Assembly (NCBI GenBank): GCA_002813105.2
Contig: CP017966.2
Span: 620,001 to 684,000, forward strand
From: Methanosarcinales archaeon Met12
GTDB taxonomy: Archaea; Halobacteriota; UBA148; JAJOKI01
Direction: 5' to 3'
DNA length: 64,000 bases
The stretch's first letter is position 1. Every line of letters begins with the position of its first letter. The notes beneath the pieces were generated by a model that was given only the letters and a program-made list of their open reading frames with translations, searched no databases and was not told where the DNA came from. Positions 52,336 to 61,841 of the stretch are shown one piece after another. The translations under genes were made by a program, and so were the position numbers.

Positions 52336-55089
52336 ATGAAGCCCGAGGAAAAAGCAAGGCAAAAGATCGACCAACTATTGGAAGCGGCAGGTTGGATGAT
52401 CCAAGATATGCGAGAATTAGATCTTGGCGCCTCTCTGGGTGTGGCTGTCCGTGAATTTCCTCTTAAATCTGGGGCAGCAGATTACTTACTTTTTATTGAT
52501 AGAATGGCTGTTGGAGTTGTAGAAGCAAAACCCGAAGGCACCACATTAAGCGGCATTGCTGAACAATCTGCAAAATATATGGCAGACATTCCTAAAAATC
52601 TACCACATGTACAGGAACCCCTCTCCTTTGCTTATGAGAGCACGGGTATAGAAACCTTTTTTAGAGATTCGAAAGACCCCGAGCCATGCTCCAGAAGGGT
52701 ATTTGCCTTCCACAAACCTGAAACACTTAAGGAGTGGGCATCTCAAGAGGGCACCCTTAGGGCAAGACTCAGAAATATGCCTCCTTTAAGGATAGAGGGA
52801 TTAAGAGATTGCCAGATAGAAGCTATCCAGAACCTTGAAAAGTCCTTCACAGAAGCAAGGCCAAGAGCACTTATCCAGATGGCATCTGGCGGTGGGAAAA
52901 CTTACGCTGCTGTAAGTTTCATTTACCGATTAATAAAATTTGCAAATGCAAAAAGGGTGCTTTTTTTAGTTGATAGAAACAATCTAGGACGTCAGACAAG
53001 CAGGGAATTCCAACAATATATCACTCCGGATGATGGCAGGAAGTTTACAGAACTTTACAATGTCCAACACCTCACTTCAAACACCTTAGACCCCGTGAGC
53101 CGGGTCTGTATTACTACCATTCAAAGGCTATACTCCATGTTAAAAGGAGAGCCTGAATTTGATGAAGAGCTTGAGGAAAGTTCACTTTTTGAGCTCGCGC
53201 CCATGGAAGGGAAACAAAAAGAGGCATACTACAATCCCCGGATTCCGATAGAGACCTTTGATTTTATCGTTACCGATGAGTGCCATCGCTCCATTTATCA
53301 CCTCTGGCGGCAGGTGCTTGAATACTTCGATGCATTTATTATAGGTTTAACCGCAACCCCTTCAAAACAAACTCTCGGTTTTTTCAATCAGAATCTTGTT
53401 ACAGAGTATAGCCACGAGCGGGCAGTTGCAGATGGTGTGAATGTAGGATATGATGTTTATAGGATACGTACTGAGATCACTCAAAAGGGTGGCAAAGTTC
53501 CAGCAGGCTACTATATAGATAAAAGGGACAGGCTCACGAGAAAGATGCGATGGGAGCAACTGGACGAAGAACTTGAGTATTCTGCCAGGCAATTAGACCG
53601 AGATGTAGTGACTCCTGACCAGATAAGAACGGTCATAAGAACCTTCAAGGAAAAACTCTTTACGAAGATATTCCCAGGTAGAAAAGAAGTCCCAAAGACT
53701 CTCATTTTTGCCAAAGATGACTCTCATGCAGAGGATATCGTCAAGATTGTTCGAGAAGAATTCGGCAAAGGAAATGAGTTCTGCAAAAAAATAACATACA
53801 AAACCATGGGAGAGAAGACAGAAGATTTAATTGCTAGTTTCCGCAATTCCTACAATCCGCGCATAACTGTATCAGTGGATATGATTTCAACAGGCACAGA
53901 TATTCGACCACTGGAATGCCTTATATTTATGCGAGATGTTAAATCAAGGGTTTATTTCGAGCAGATGAAAGGGCGTGGGACCAGAGTTATTTCTCCAACT
54001 GATATTAATGCCGTTACTCCGGATACATCTCATAAAACGCATTTTGTGATCGTTGATGCAATAGGTGTATGCGAAAACGATAAGACCGATTCTCGTCCTC
54101 TGGACAGAAAGAGGAGCGTGACTTTTGAAAAACTTATCATGTCTGTTGCTTGGGGTAAGGGGGATAAAGATACGCTCACCTCTCTGGCTGGAAGGCTTGC
54201 CAGGCTGGATAGAGAGATAGACGAGAAAGACAGAAAGGATATCGAGACTGTAGCAGGAGGCAAGCCCCTAAAAGAAATCATCAACAACCTGCTGGATGCA
54301 GTTGACCCAGATAAAAAATTGGAAAAAGCAAAGGAGATTTTTAAGACAGAAACACCGACAGAGGAGCAGGTAGAAAAGGTTACTGAAGAGTTAATAAAAG
54401 ATGCTTGCAGCTCCTTTGATAATCCTAAATTGAGGAATACGATCATCGATATCAAGAAAAGAAGCGAGCAGACAATAGACACGATAAGTAAAGATACCGT
54501 AATTATTGCAGGCTTTGATGAAAAGGCGAAGGAAAAAGCCCTTAACATCGTTGGTACCTTCAAAAAGTTCATAGAGGAAAACAAGGACGAGCTAACTGCT
54601 TTACAGATCATTTACAGCAAACCATACGGCAAACGACATATCACATATGAGGGGATTAAGGAGCTTGCGGAAGCCATAAAAAAGCCGCCCTACTATCTGA
54701 CTCCTGAACTCCTTTGGCAGGCATATGAAAAATTGGAAAAATCGAAAGTAAAGGGAGCTGGCCCCCAGAAACTATTGACCAATATCATTTCATTGATGCG
54801 CTTTGCCATTGGCGAGAGCGATGTCCTTGAGCCTTTTGCGGAGACCGTAGACCGTAGATTCAGCGAATGGGTTGAAGAACAGAAAAAACTAGGAAGGGAC
54901 TTCACACCCGAACAGATGGAATGGCTTGAGATGGTAGAAGCTCATATTGCTGCAAGTTTGAGTATCGAAATGGAAGACTTTGAAGAGGTACCCTTTAACC
55001 AGAGGGGTGGAGCGGTCAAAGCATATCAACTCTTTGGGCAGGAACTGAATACTATTCTGGGAGAGCTTAATGAGGCGCTGACGGCATGA
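52336..55089 (+). CDS. hsdR: Type I restriction enzyme, HsdR subunit
   Basis: 917 residues. Endonuclease domain: a PD-(D/E)XK pattern in KSGAADYLLFIDRMAVGVVEAKPEG (residues ~38-70). Helicase motor: Walker A MASGGGKTYA (residue ~183), DEAD-type TDECHRSIY, GLTATPSKQT, and VSVDMISTGTDI with QMKGRGTRV. The C-terminal EcoEI_R-like region binds the methylase core. It cuts unmodified DNA after translocation. First gene of the hsdR-AlbA_2-hsdS-hsdM operon, each overlapping the next. Confidence 0.95.
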   Translation: MKPEEKARQKIDQLLEAAGWMIQDMRELDLGASLGVAVREFPLKSGAADYLLFIDRMAVGVVEAKPEGTTLSGIAEQSAKYMADIPKNLPHVQEPLSFAYESTGIETFFRDSKDPEPCSRRVFAFHKPETLKEWASQEGTLRARLRNMPPLRIEGLRDCQIEAIQNLEKSFTEARPRALIQMASGGGKTYAAVSFIYRLIKFANAKRVLFLVDRNNLGRQTSREFQQYITPDDGRKFTELYNVQHLTSNTLDPVSRVCITTIQRLYSMLKGEPEFDEELEESSLFELAPMEGKQKEAYYNPRIPIETFDFIVTDECHRSIYHLWRQVLEYFDAFIIGLTATPSKQTLGFFNQNLVTEYSHERAVADGVNVGYDVYRIRTEITQKGGKVPAGYYIDKRDRLTRKMRWEQLDEELEYSARQLDRDVVTPDQIRTVIRTFKEKLFTKIFPGRKEVPKTLIFAKDDSHAEDIVKIVREEFGKGNEFCKKITYKTMGEKTEDLIASFRNSYNPRITVSVDMISTGTDIRPLECLIFMRDVKSRVYFEQMKGRGTRVISPTDINAVTPDTSHKTHFVIVDAIGVCENDKTDSRPLDRKRSVTFEKLIMSVAWGKGDKDTLTSLAGRLARLDREIDEKDRKDIETVAGGKPLKEIINNLLDAVDPDKKLEKAKEIFKTETPTEEQVEKVTEELIKDACSSFDNPKLRNTIIDIKKRSEQTIDTISKDTVIIAGFDEKAKEKALNIVGTFKKFIEENKDELTALQIIYSKPYGKRHITYEGIKELAEAIKKPPYYLTPELLWQAYEKLEKSKVKGAGPQKLLTNIISLMRFAIGESDVLEPFAETVDRRFSEWVEEQKKLGRDFTPEQMEWLEMVEAHIAASLSIEMEDFEEVPFNQRGGAVKAYQLFGQELNTILGELNEALTA

Positions 55090-56495
55090 ACGAAAAAGAG
55101 TTGCAGTTGGTACTCGAAGAAGGAGAAGGCTATAAAATAGAGTTCAAAGAAGCTCTGACGGATATTGATAAGGAGCTTGTGGCTTTTGCCAATTCATCAG
55201 GCGGGAGAATATTTCTCGGAATAACTGACGATAAGGAGATAAGGGGAGTGAAGATAACAAATAGGCTCAAGTCACAAATTCAAGATATAGCCAATAATTG
55301 TCAACCTTCGGTAAAGATTTTATTCGAGGTGTTTAAGGACATACTGGTTATAATCGTAAGAGGGGGAGAGGATAAGCCATATAAATGCTCTTCAGGATTT
55401 TATACGCGAGTTGGTCCTAATTCCCAAAAGCTTAATCGTGACGATATTATCGAATTCTTTAAAGTGGAAGGTAAAATCAGGTTTGATGAACTGGTAAATT
55501 TAAAATTCGATTATGATACACACTTTGACCCTACTAAGCTTGACCGGTTTTTGAGACTTGCAGGCATATCAAAGGTGCTGGATATTCCATCTATACTGAT
55601 AAATTTGGGTGTTGCGGAAAAGCAGGAAGGAAAAGTTATTTTTAACAATGCCGGGATTCTATTCTTTGCGAAGAATTTGCAAGATATATACTATCATACC
55701 GCAGTGACCTGCGCCCTGTACAAAGGAACAGAGAAGATAGAAGTTTTGGACAGACGTGATTTTAACGAGGATTTGATCTCTAATATAGGCGGTGCAATGA
55801 TTTTTCTTATGCGGTATTTAGCTGTGCGATATGAAATAACTGGCGAACCGATGAGGAAGGAGATACTGGAAGTGCCTTATGAGGCTCTGCGTGAGGCTAT
55901 TATAAATGCGGTGGCGCACAGGGATTACTTTGAGAAGGGCACAAATGTGATGGTAGAGATGTTTGATGACAGGATTGAGATAACGAATTTTGGCGGGCTT
56001 GTTAAGGGTTTGAAGCCTGAGGATTTTGGTACGAAGAGTGTGCTCAGGAATCCAAGCATTGCGGATCTTCTTCACCGGGTGAAGTATATCGAGAAGATGG
56101 GGACCGGTATCAATAAGATGAGGAGGTTGGTAGCGGAAGCGGGACTGCCGCCGATTGTGTTTGAGTTTGGGACATTCTTTACTGCTATTTTCCGAAGACC
56201 CGCGAGAATAGAGCCCACCATTTTTGATGAAAGTGGCGGCGTATTTGGCGGCGTATTTGGCGGTGTAAATGAAAAAGTCGCTGAACGACTGGGTAAAGTC
56301 ATTAAGGCATTATATAGTGAGCAAGTGAATATTTCTCAGTTAGCCGTTATGACTGGTATCTCTAAAAGGACATTGGAGCGGGATATTGCTTTGTTGAAAG
56401 ATAAAGGCTTTACGGAGTTCGAGGGTGCGCCAAAAACAGGCAGATACGTCCTGACAGAAAAAGGAAAGAAGATTATGGGGGCGCTTGCAACATGA
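55086..56495 (+). CDS. AlbA_2 / Schlafen-like ATP-binding protein with C-terminal helix-turn-helix
   Basis: 469 residues. AlbA_2 domain at the start (EEGEGYKIEFKEALTDIDKELVAFANSSGGRIFLGITDD). A GHKL-like ATPase-type part follows (EAIINAVAHRDYFEKGTNVMVEMFDDRIEITNFGG; KMGTGINKMR). A low-complexity linker with FGGVFGGVN precedes a winged helix (VNISQLAVMTGISKRTLERDIALLKDKGF). Such genes are often embedded in type I R-M operons, and the role is unsettled (regulation or added defence). It overlaps hsdR and hsdS by ATGA. Confidence 0.85.
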   Translation: MNEKELQLVLEEGEGYKIEFKEALTDIDKELVAFANSSGGRIFLGITDDKEIRGVKITNRLKSQIQDIANNCQPSVKILFEVFKDILVIIVRGGEDKPYKCSSGFYTRVGPNSQKLNRDDIIEFFKVEGKIRFDELVNLKFDYDTHFDPTKLDRFLRLAGISKVLDIPSILINLGVAEKQEGKVIFNNAGILFFAKNLQDIYYHTAVTCALYKGTEKIEVLDRRDFNEDLISNIGGAMIFLMRYLAVRYEITGEPMRKEILEVPYEALREAIINAVAHRDYFEKGTNVMVEMFDDRIEITNFGGLVKGLKPEDFGTKSVLRNPSIADLLHRVKYIEKMGTGINKMRRLVAEAGLPPIVFEFGTFFTAIFRRPARIEPTIFDESGGVFGGVFGGVNEKVAERLGKVIKALYSEQVNISQLAVMTGISKRTLERDIALLKDKGFTEFEGAPKTGRYVLTEKGKKIMGALAT

Positions 56496-57961
56496 TGGAC
56501 GGAAGTGCTTTACCGGAATTACCGGCGGGATGGGTGTGGACGAGGTTGGGGGAGGTATTAGGTTTTATTAAAGGTAAAAAGCCTAAAAAATTGAGCTTGA
56601 GAAGTGAAGATTTAGCCGTTCCATATATAAATATTGAAGCGTTTGAGAAAAATGTATTTGAGAAATTTACAGATGGAAAGGATGTTCCATTATGCGATAC
56701 GAATGATGTCTTAATAGTTTGGGATGGAGCAAGGTGCGGACTAGTTGGAAGGGGCGTATCTGGTGCAATTGGCTCAACATTGGCAAAGCTAGACAGTTAT
56801 GAAATTAACTCAGCATACTTGTTTTACTTCCTTCAAACAAAATACGGATATATAAACAAAAGACCAAGAGGCGTTGGAATCCCACACGTTGAGCCAGATA
56901 TTTTTTGGAATATCCCATTACCCCTCCCCCCTCTCCCCGAGCAGCACCGCATCGCTGCCAGGATTGAGGAGCTTTTCACCAGCCTAGATGCAGGCGCGGA
57001 GGCGCTAAAAAAGACGCAGGCGCAGTTGAAGCGCTACCGCCAGTCGGTTTTGAAGCACGCATTTGAAGGAGAGTTAACCAAGGAATGGCGGGAGGTGCAT
57101 AAAGAGGAGTTGGAACCCGCTTCTGTACTTCTGGAGCGGATAAAGGAAGAGCGGAAGCAGCACGCAAAGGGGAAATATAAAGAACTACCACCGGCGGATA
57201 CTTCAGATTTGCTGGAATTGCCAGAGGGATGGGTGTGGACGAGGTTGGGGGAGGTATGCGATACTACTAGTGGCGGTACTCCATTAAGATCAAAAAAGGA
57301 ATATTACGGTGGTTCTATACCATGGCTGAAATCTGGGGAGTTGAAAGATAATATAATTTATCGGAGTGAAGAATCAATAACAAAATTGGGATTAGCTAAT
57401 TCGAGCGCGAAAATATTTCCTAAAGATACATTACTAATCGCCCTTTACGGTGCTACCGTTGGAAAGATGGGTAAGTTAGGCATTGATGCTGCAACGAATC
57501 AAGCAATATGTGGGATTTTCAATAAATATAGTGCTTTTGAGGAGGACTATTTGTTCAATTACTTGAGCTCATATCGAGATAACTTACTCAAGAGTAGATT
57601 TGGTGGGGCCCAGCCTAATATCAGTCAAGATATTGTTCAAAATATCTTGGCGCCTCTCCCCCCACTCCCCGAACAACACAAAATCGTTGAAGAAATTGAG
57701 CGCCGCTTTTCAGTAGCAGATGAGATTGGAAAAACAGTTGACCAGAGCCTCAAGCAATCGAAAAGATTGCGCCAGAGCATCCTGAAAAAAGCATTTGAAG
57801 GTAAACTTGTGCCACAAGACCCCACCGACGAACCTGCGGAATTACTCCTTGAACGAATAAAAGCAGAGAAGGCAAAGTGCGAAGCAGAGGAGAAAGAAAA
57901 GAAGATGAAAAATAAAAAGGTTAATACGAAACAAACGAGGTTGATGTATAATGGCAAATGA
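56492..57961 (+). CDS. hsdS: Type I restriction enzyme, HsdS specificity subunit
   Basis: 489 residues with two target-recognition domains, each opened by the same phrase GWVWTRLGEV (residues ~13 and ~248) and closed by PLPPLPEQHRIAARIEELF or PLPPLPEQHKIVEEIERRF helices. The two recognition halves set the bipartite DNA target. A 32-bp perfect DNA repeat at 56527-56558 and 57226-57257 could let the domains recombine. Overlaps hsdM by 11 nt. Confidence 0.94.
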   Translation: MMDGSALPELPAGWVWTRLGEVLGFIKGKKPKKLSLRSEDLAVPYINIEAFEKNVFEKFTDGKDVPLCDTNDVLIVWDGARCGLVGRGVSGAIGSTLAKLDSYEINSAYLFYFLQTKYGYINKRPRGVGIPHVEPDIFWNIPLPLPPLPEQHRIAARIEELFTSLDAGAEALKKTQAQLKRYRQSVLKHAFEGELTKEWREVHKEELEPASVLLERIKEERKQHAKGKYKELPPADTSDLLELPEGWVWTRLGEVCDTTSGGTPLRSKKEYYGGSIPWLKSGELKDNIIYRSEESITKLGLANSSAKIFPKDTLLIALYGATVGKMGKLGIDAATNQAICGIFNKYSAFEEDYLFNYLSSYRDNLLKSRFGGAQPNISQDIVQNILAPLPPLPEQHKIVEEIERRFSVADEIGKTVDQSLKQSKRLRQSILKKAFEGKLVPQDPTDEPAELLLERIKAEKAKCEAEEKEKKMKNKKVNTKQTRLMYNGK

Positions 57962-59408
57962 ATCTGCTTCAATCGTGCAAAAATTATGGAACTACTGCAA
58001 CGTTTTAAGAGATGATGGTATAAGTTATGGCGACTATGTAGAACAGCTCACTTACCTTTTATTTTTGAAAATGGCTGATGAGCAGACAAAGCCACCTTTT
58101 AATAAGCCAACCCTCATCCAAAAAGGTCTTGATTGGCAAAGCCTCCTCGAGAAGGATGGAGATGCTCTGGGAGTCCATTATCGGCATATCCTTGAAACTC
58201 TGGGCAAGAAAGGGAGAATGCTTGGAGCCATCTTCAGAAAGTCGCAGAACAGGATTCAGGACCCTGCTAAGCTTAGACGTCTCATCATGCTCATTAACGA
58301 TGAGACTTGGATTGGTCTTGATATCGATGTGAAAGGGGATATCTATGAAGGACTTTTACAGAAGAACGCAGAGGATGTAAAAAGTGGTGCAGGGCAGTAC
58401 TTTACCCCAAGACCACTTATCAATGCCATGGTGGAAGTTATTCGTCCAGAGCCGGGAATGACTATCTGCGACCCTGCCTGTGGTACTGGTGGATTTATTC
58501 TGGCAGCACATAATCACATATCCAAACATCATCAACTGGATAAAGATCAGAAGAAGCTCCTAAAATATCGCACCTTCAAAGGAAAGGACATCGTTGATGC
58601 TGTCGTAAGGCTGTGTGTAATGAATCTCTATCTCCACGGTATTGGCGGAGATGAAAGCCCTATTGAAGTGGGCGATTCTCTTATTTCCGATCCTGGAGAT
58701 CGATTTGACATAGTGCTAACCAATCCACCATTTGGCAAAAAAAGCAGTATTACTATAGTAAATGGCGAGGGGCGGGCTGGTAGGGAATCTTTGATATACG
58801 AACGTCCAGATTTTTGGGCAACTACTTCAAACAAACAATTAAACTTCCTCCAGCATGTGAAAACTCTTTTGAAAATAAACGGAAAAGCCGCCATTGTCGT
58901 GCCTGATAATATCCTCTTTGAGGGTGGTGCTGGCGAGACGGTGAGAAAAAAATTACTCCATGAATGCGATGTGCACACGCTATTGAGGCTTCCTACAGGG
59001 GTATTTTACGCACAAGGAGTAAAGGCGAATCTTCTCTTCTTTGACAGAAAACCAGCAAGCGAGAAACCATGGACAGAAAAACTCTGGATATATGATTTGA
59101 GAACCAACAAGCATTTCACATTGAAAACGGACCCTCTGTGCTATGAAGACCTCCAGGACTTTATCAAATGTTACAACCCGGAAAACCGATTTAACAGGAA
59201 AGAGGCAGAGCGATTTAAAGCATTTACTTATGACGAATTGATGCAGCGGGACAAGGTAAGCCTTGATATATTCTGGCTGAAGGATAAAAGTCTTGAAGAT
59301 TCTGAAAATCTTCCAGCTCCAGATTTGCTTGCAAGTGATATAGTAGAAAATCTTGAATCCGCATTAGAACAGTTTAGCAGTATCCATGAGGATTTGAAAG
59401 AGAGATAG
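57951..59408 (+). CDS. hsdM: Type I restriction enzyme, HsdM N6-adenine methyltransferase
   Basis: 485 residues. The N-terminal helical HsdM domain is followed by SAM motif I DPACGTGGF (residue ~177) and the catalytic NPPFG (IVLTNPPFGKK). The C-terminal part contacts HsdS. With HsdS it methylates adenine in the target; HsdR is encoded three genes upstream. Last gene of the operon; the 95 bp before radC hold no gene. Confidence 0.95.
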   Translation: MANESASIVQKLWNYCNVLRDDGISYGDYVEQLTYLLFLKMADEQTKPPFNKPTLIQKGLDWQSLLEKDGDALGVHYRHILETLGKKGRMLGAIFRKSQNRIQDPAKLRRLIMLINDETWIGLDIDVKGDIYEGLLQKNAEDVKSGAGQYFTPRPLINAMVEVIRPEPGMTICDPACGTGGFILAAHNHISKHHQLDKDQKKLLKYRTFKGKDIVDAVVRLCVMNLYLHGIGGDESPIEVGDSLISDPGDRFDIVLTNPPFGKKSSITIVNGEGRAGRESLIYERPDFWATTSNKQLNFLQHVKTLLKINGKAAIVVPDNILFEGGAGETVRKKLLHECDVHTLLRLPTGVFYAQGVKANLLFFDRKPASEKPWTEKLWIYDLRTNKHFTLKTDPLCYEDLQDFIKCYNPENRFNRKEAERFKAFTYDELMQRDKVSLDIFWLKDKSLEDSENLPAPDLLASDIVENLESALEQFSSIHEDLKER

Positions 59409-59502
59409 GTTTCATAAAAAAGAACATGCACAGAAGTGTTTTTGTTTGCCTTTTCTAAGATGTGCTTGGCAATCTTTTCATATTTGGTATATTTTGCCCT
59501 TC

Positions 59503-60210
59503 TTAAATCAACCCTTTATTCTTTAGGCTTATGTATTCACCGTCGCCAAATATGATGTGGTCTAAGACGCCTATGCCCATGATGTCCCCGGCTTCCATTA
59601 GTCTCTTTGTGATTCTTAGGTCATCGCTGCTCGGACTTGGATCTCCAGAAGGATGGTTGTGCGCAAGTATAATGGATGCGGCGTTCTTCGCCAAAGCAAC
59701 CTTGAAAACTTCTTTGGGGTCGATGATGCTCATGTCCAGAGAGCCAATTGAGATCGTGACTTCTGAGCCGTTTAGTATTCTGTTTCTGGGATCGAGGCAT
59801 AGGATAACTAAATGTTCTTTGTCGAGAGATCTCATTTTTGGCATTAGGAGATTGGCAACGTCCTCGGGAGTTGAAACCTTTGTTTTTTCATTCGTGAAAG
59901 ATTGAATCCTCTTTGCCAGCTCGAAGACTGCTTTGAGCTGAACCGCTTTTGCAAATCCAATCCCCCTGATCTTGCTCAGCTCGGTTATATCTGCAAAGAA
60001 TAAGGATTTGATGTTGCCGTCATGCTTGTTGAGCAACTTATTTGCAGTATCTAAGGCGGTTTCGCCATGCGAGCCAGTGCGCAGGATAATGGCTAACAAC
60101 TCAGATGTTGATAGCGATTCTGCACCGAATTTAGCCAATCTCTCTCTTGGTCTTTCATCCTTTGGCAGGTCCTTTATTTTGATTCTGTATTCGACTTCGC
60201 TCAACTTCAC
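59503..60210 (-). CDS. radC: RadC family JAB/MPN+ domain protein
   Basis: 235 residues, full length. A helix-hairpin-helix region (ITELSKIRGIGFAKAVQLKA) is followed by the JAMM metal motif AHNHPSGDPSPSSDD. Despite the name, a DNA-repair role is disputed; RadC proteins cluster with mobile and defence genes, and a nuclease or deubiquitinase-like peptidase role has been suggested. It lies at the edge of the type I R-M operon, on the other strand. Confidence 0.94.
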   Translation of the reverse strand: MKLSEVEYRIKIKDLPKDERPRERLAKFGAESLSTSELLAIILRTGSHGETALDTANKLLNKHDGNIKSLFFADITELSKIRGIGFAKAVQLKAVFELAKRIQSFTNEKTKVSTPEDVANLLMPKMRSLDKEHLVILCLDPRNRILNGSEVTISIGSLDMSIIDPKEVFKVALAKNAASIILAHNHPSGDPSPSSDDLRITKRLMEAGDIMGIGVLDHIIFGDGEYISLKNKGLI

Positions 60211-60281
60211 CCCTCGGTTGAGACCTTAGGATTGTCCTTATAATCAACCTTACCTAAGTGGAGGGCGAAACTAAAACTAAT

Positions 60282-61691
60282 TCAATCAATGCCCGCAGAT
60301 GCTCTCTTGACGTCTTTCAGGTCGAACATCACTATTCCATTCTCATTGCAGCGCTCTATGCAGGACTTCTGGAAGCCTGACTTGGAGAATATGGCGCAGT
60401 GCTCCTTTCTCCTGTCCTTATTCCAGTCCACGAGTTCCTTCTTTCTGAGCAGGTCTTCTGCAACGTCTTTCCCGACCTTTCTGTCCTGCCACTTACACTC
60501 TGCGAACAAAATTTCCTTCGTTCTATCGTTTAGAGCTACGATGTCTATTTCATTCTCCTTATGCCACCATTTACCGATCTTCATGAAAGTGAAGGGCAAC
60601 CCCCTCTCTGCGTTCAACTCCAAGAGCGTTTGCCTGCAAACATCCTCAAAGGCAAAGGAAACAAACCGATCAAAATCAGATCTGATGATGTCCATCACCA
60701 CCTCAATTTCACCACCCTCGATTAACGGGTGATGCGGGTGAACGAACTTAAACCAGAAATTAAACAGATTATCGCCGATGCTGTATGAAGTGTTTCTCCT
60801 GAACTCCCTCCTCTCCGTAACCGGCCTTATCTTGTTTATCAGCCGCAGGTTCAACAAAACCGAAAGATATTTTGATAGCTTAGTGGGCTCAACATAACTG
60901 CTCTGAGATATCTCATTGAACTTGCATGCTCCCTGCGATATGGCAGTCAAGATCGAGAGGTATGTGGTGGGATCTCTAAGCTCCTCCAAAAGGACGAATC
61001 TCGGCTCCATGTAAAGAAATTTATCTGGGTCAAGTATCTCCTTTTCTATGTTCTCAAAAACGTCTTTATCCTCATCAAATTGCTTGAGATATGCTGGTAC
61101 ACCTCCCAAGATGGAGTAAAATTCAATCATCCCCCTCTCATCTAACCCAGGGAAAAATCGCCTGGAATCCTTATATGTCAAAGGTTTTAGCTCAATTTGT
61201 CCAGTTCTTCTGCCATACAAAGGGCTTCTGTAGCCCAAAACGTCCCTCTCCATCATCGAAACACTCGACCCGCACAGTATCAAGAAAACCTTTGCATGTT
61301 GCAAGCGTTCATCCCAAAACCTCTGCAGGATGGAGTAAAACGCTGGATTTGCCTCGTTTATATAACCGACTTCATCAAAGGCAACAACAACCCTCTCCTT
61401 TTTTGCAATGTCGGTCAAAAAACCGAACAAACCATCCCACCCCTCAAACCTGAGATACTCCTTCTTCACAGCTAACCTGGCAATTTCTGAAAACATCTTA
61501 AGCAACCGCTCCTCTTTTTGCAAATCCGCTAAGAAATACAGGTGCCGTTTATTTTCAAAAAATTTCTTTATCAACTCTGTCTTCCCGACCCTCCTCCTCC
61601 CATAGATGATGATGAGATCTGCATTCTCAGAGGTGAACGCGTCCTCTAAGGTTCTCAATTCGCTTTCTCTATCCACGAATTTTTTATTCAT
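60282..61691 (-). CDS. Archaeal ATPase with C-terminal DUF234 / nuclease-like domain
   Basis: 469 residues. STAND-like ATPase_2 domain: Walker A IIYGRRRVGKTELIKKF (residue ~28), Walker B VVAFDEVGYI, sensor region ILCGSSVSMME. A winged helix follows (CKFNEISQSSYVEPTKLSKYLSVLLNL). The C-terminal DUF234 part reads WWHKENEIDIVALNDRTKEILFAECKW, a PD-(D/E)XK-like pattern (D then E-x-K). These proteins are abundant in archaea; their function is not settled. Two palindromic repeats overlap its start codon (61690-61718). Confidence 0.9.
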   Translation of the reverse strand: MNKKFVDRESELRTLEDAFTSENADLIIIYGRRRVGKTELIKKFFENKRHLYFLADLQKEERLLKMFSEIARLAVKKEYLRFEGWDGLFGFLTDIAKKERVVVAFDEVGYINEANPAFYSILQRFWDERLQHAKVFLILCGSSVSMMERDVLGYRSPLYGRRTGQIELKPLTYKDSRRFFPGLDERGMIEFYSILGGVPAYLKQFDEDKDVFENIEKEILDPDKFLYMEPRFVLLEELRDPTTYLSILTAISQGACKFNEISQSSYVEPTKLSKYLSVLLNLRLINKIRPVTERREFRRNTSYSIGDNLFNFWFKFVHPHHPLIEGGEIEVVMDIIRSDFDRFVSFAFEDVCRQTLLELNAERGLPFTFMKIGKWWHKENEIDIVALNDRTKEILFAECKWQDRKVGKDVAEDLLRKKELVDWNKDRRKEHCAIFSKSGFQKSCIERCNENGIVMFDLKDVKRASAGID

Positions 61692-61718
61692 ACTTCAGAG
61701 TATCATACTTTAGAGTAT
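61690..61718 (-). promoter_or_regulatory. Tandem operator-like repeats at the ATPase start
   Basis: ATACTTCAGAGTAT (61690-61703) and ATACTTTAGAGTAT (61705-61718) are two near-identical 14-mers, each an ATACT-n4-AGTAT inverted repeat, spaced 15 bp apart centre to centre. The first overlaps the ATG (61689-61691) of the ATPase gene. This layout fits autorepression or an element-specific regulator. Confidence 0.55.
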
Positions 61719-61841
61719 TTAATATTTTCCTTCGATCACTAAGGTTCCATATCGATTTTTCAGATGCTTCATTTGCCATTCCACGACCCTCACCAAAACA
61801 TTGCCAGCCACCAACAATGAGGGCACATTCTCTGATGCCTA

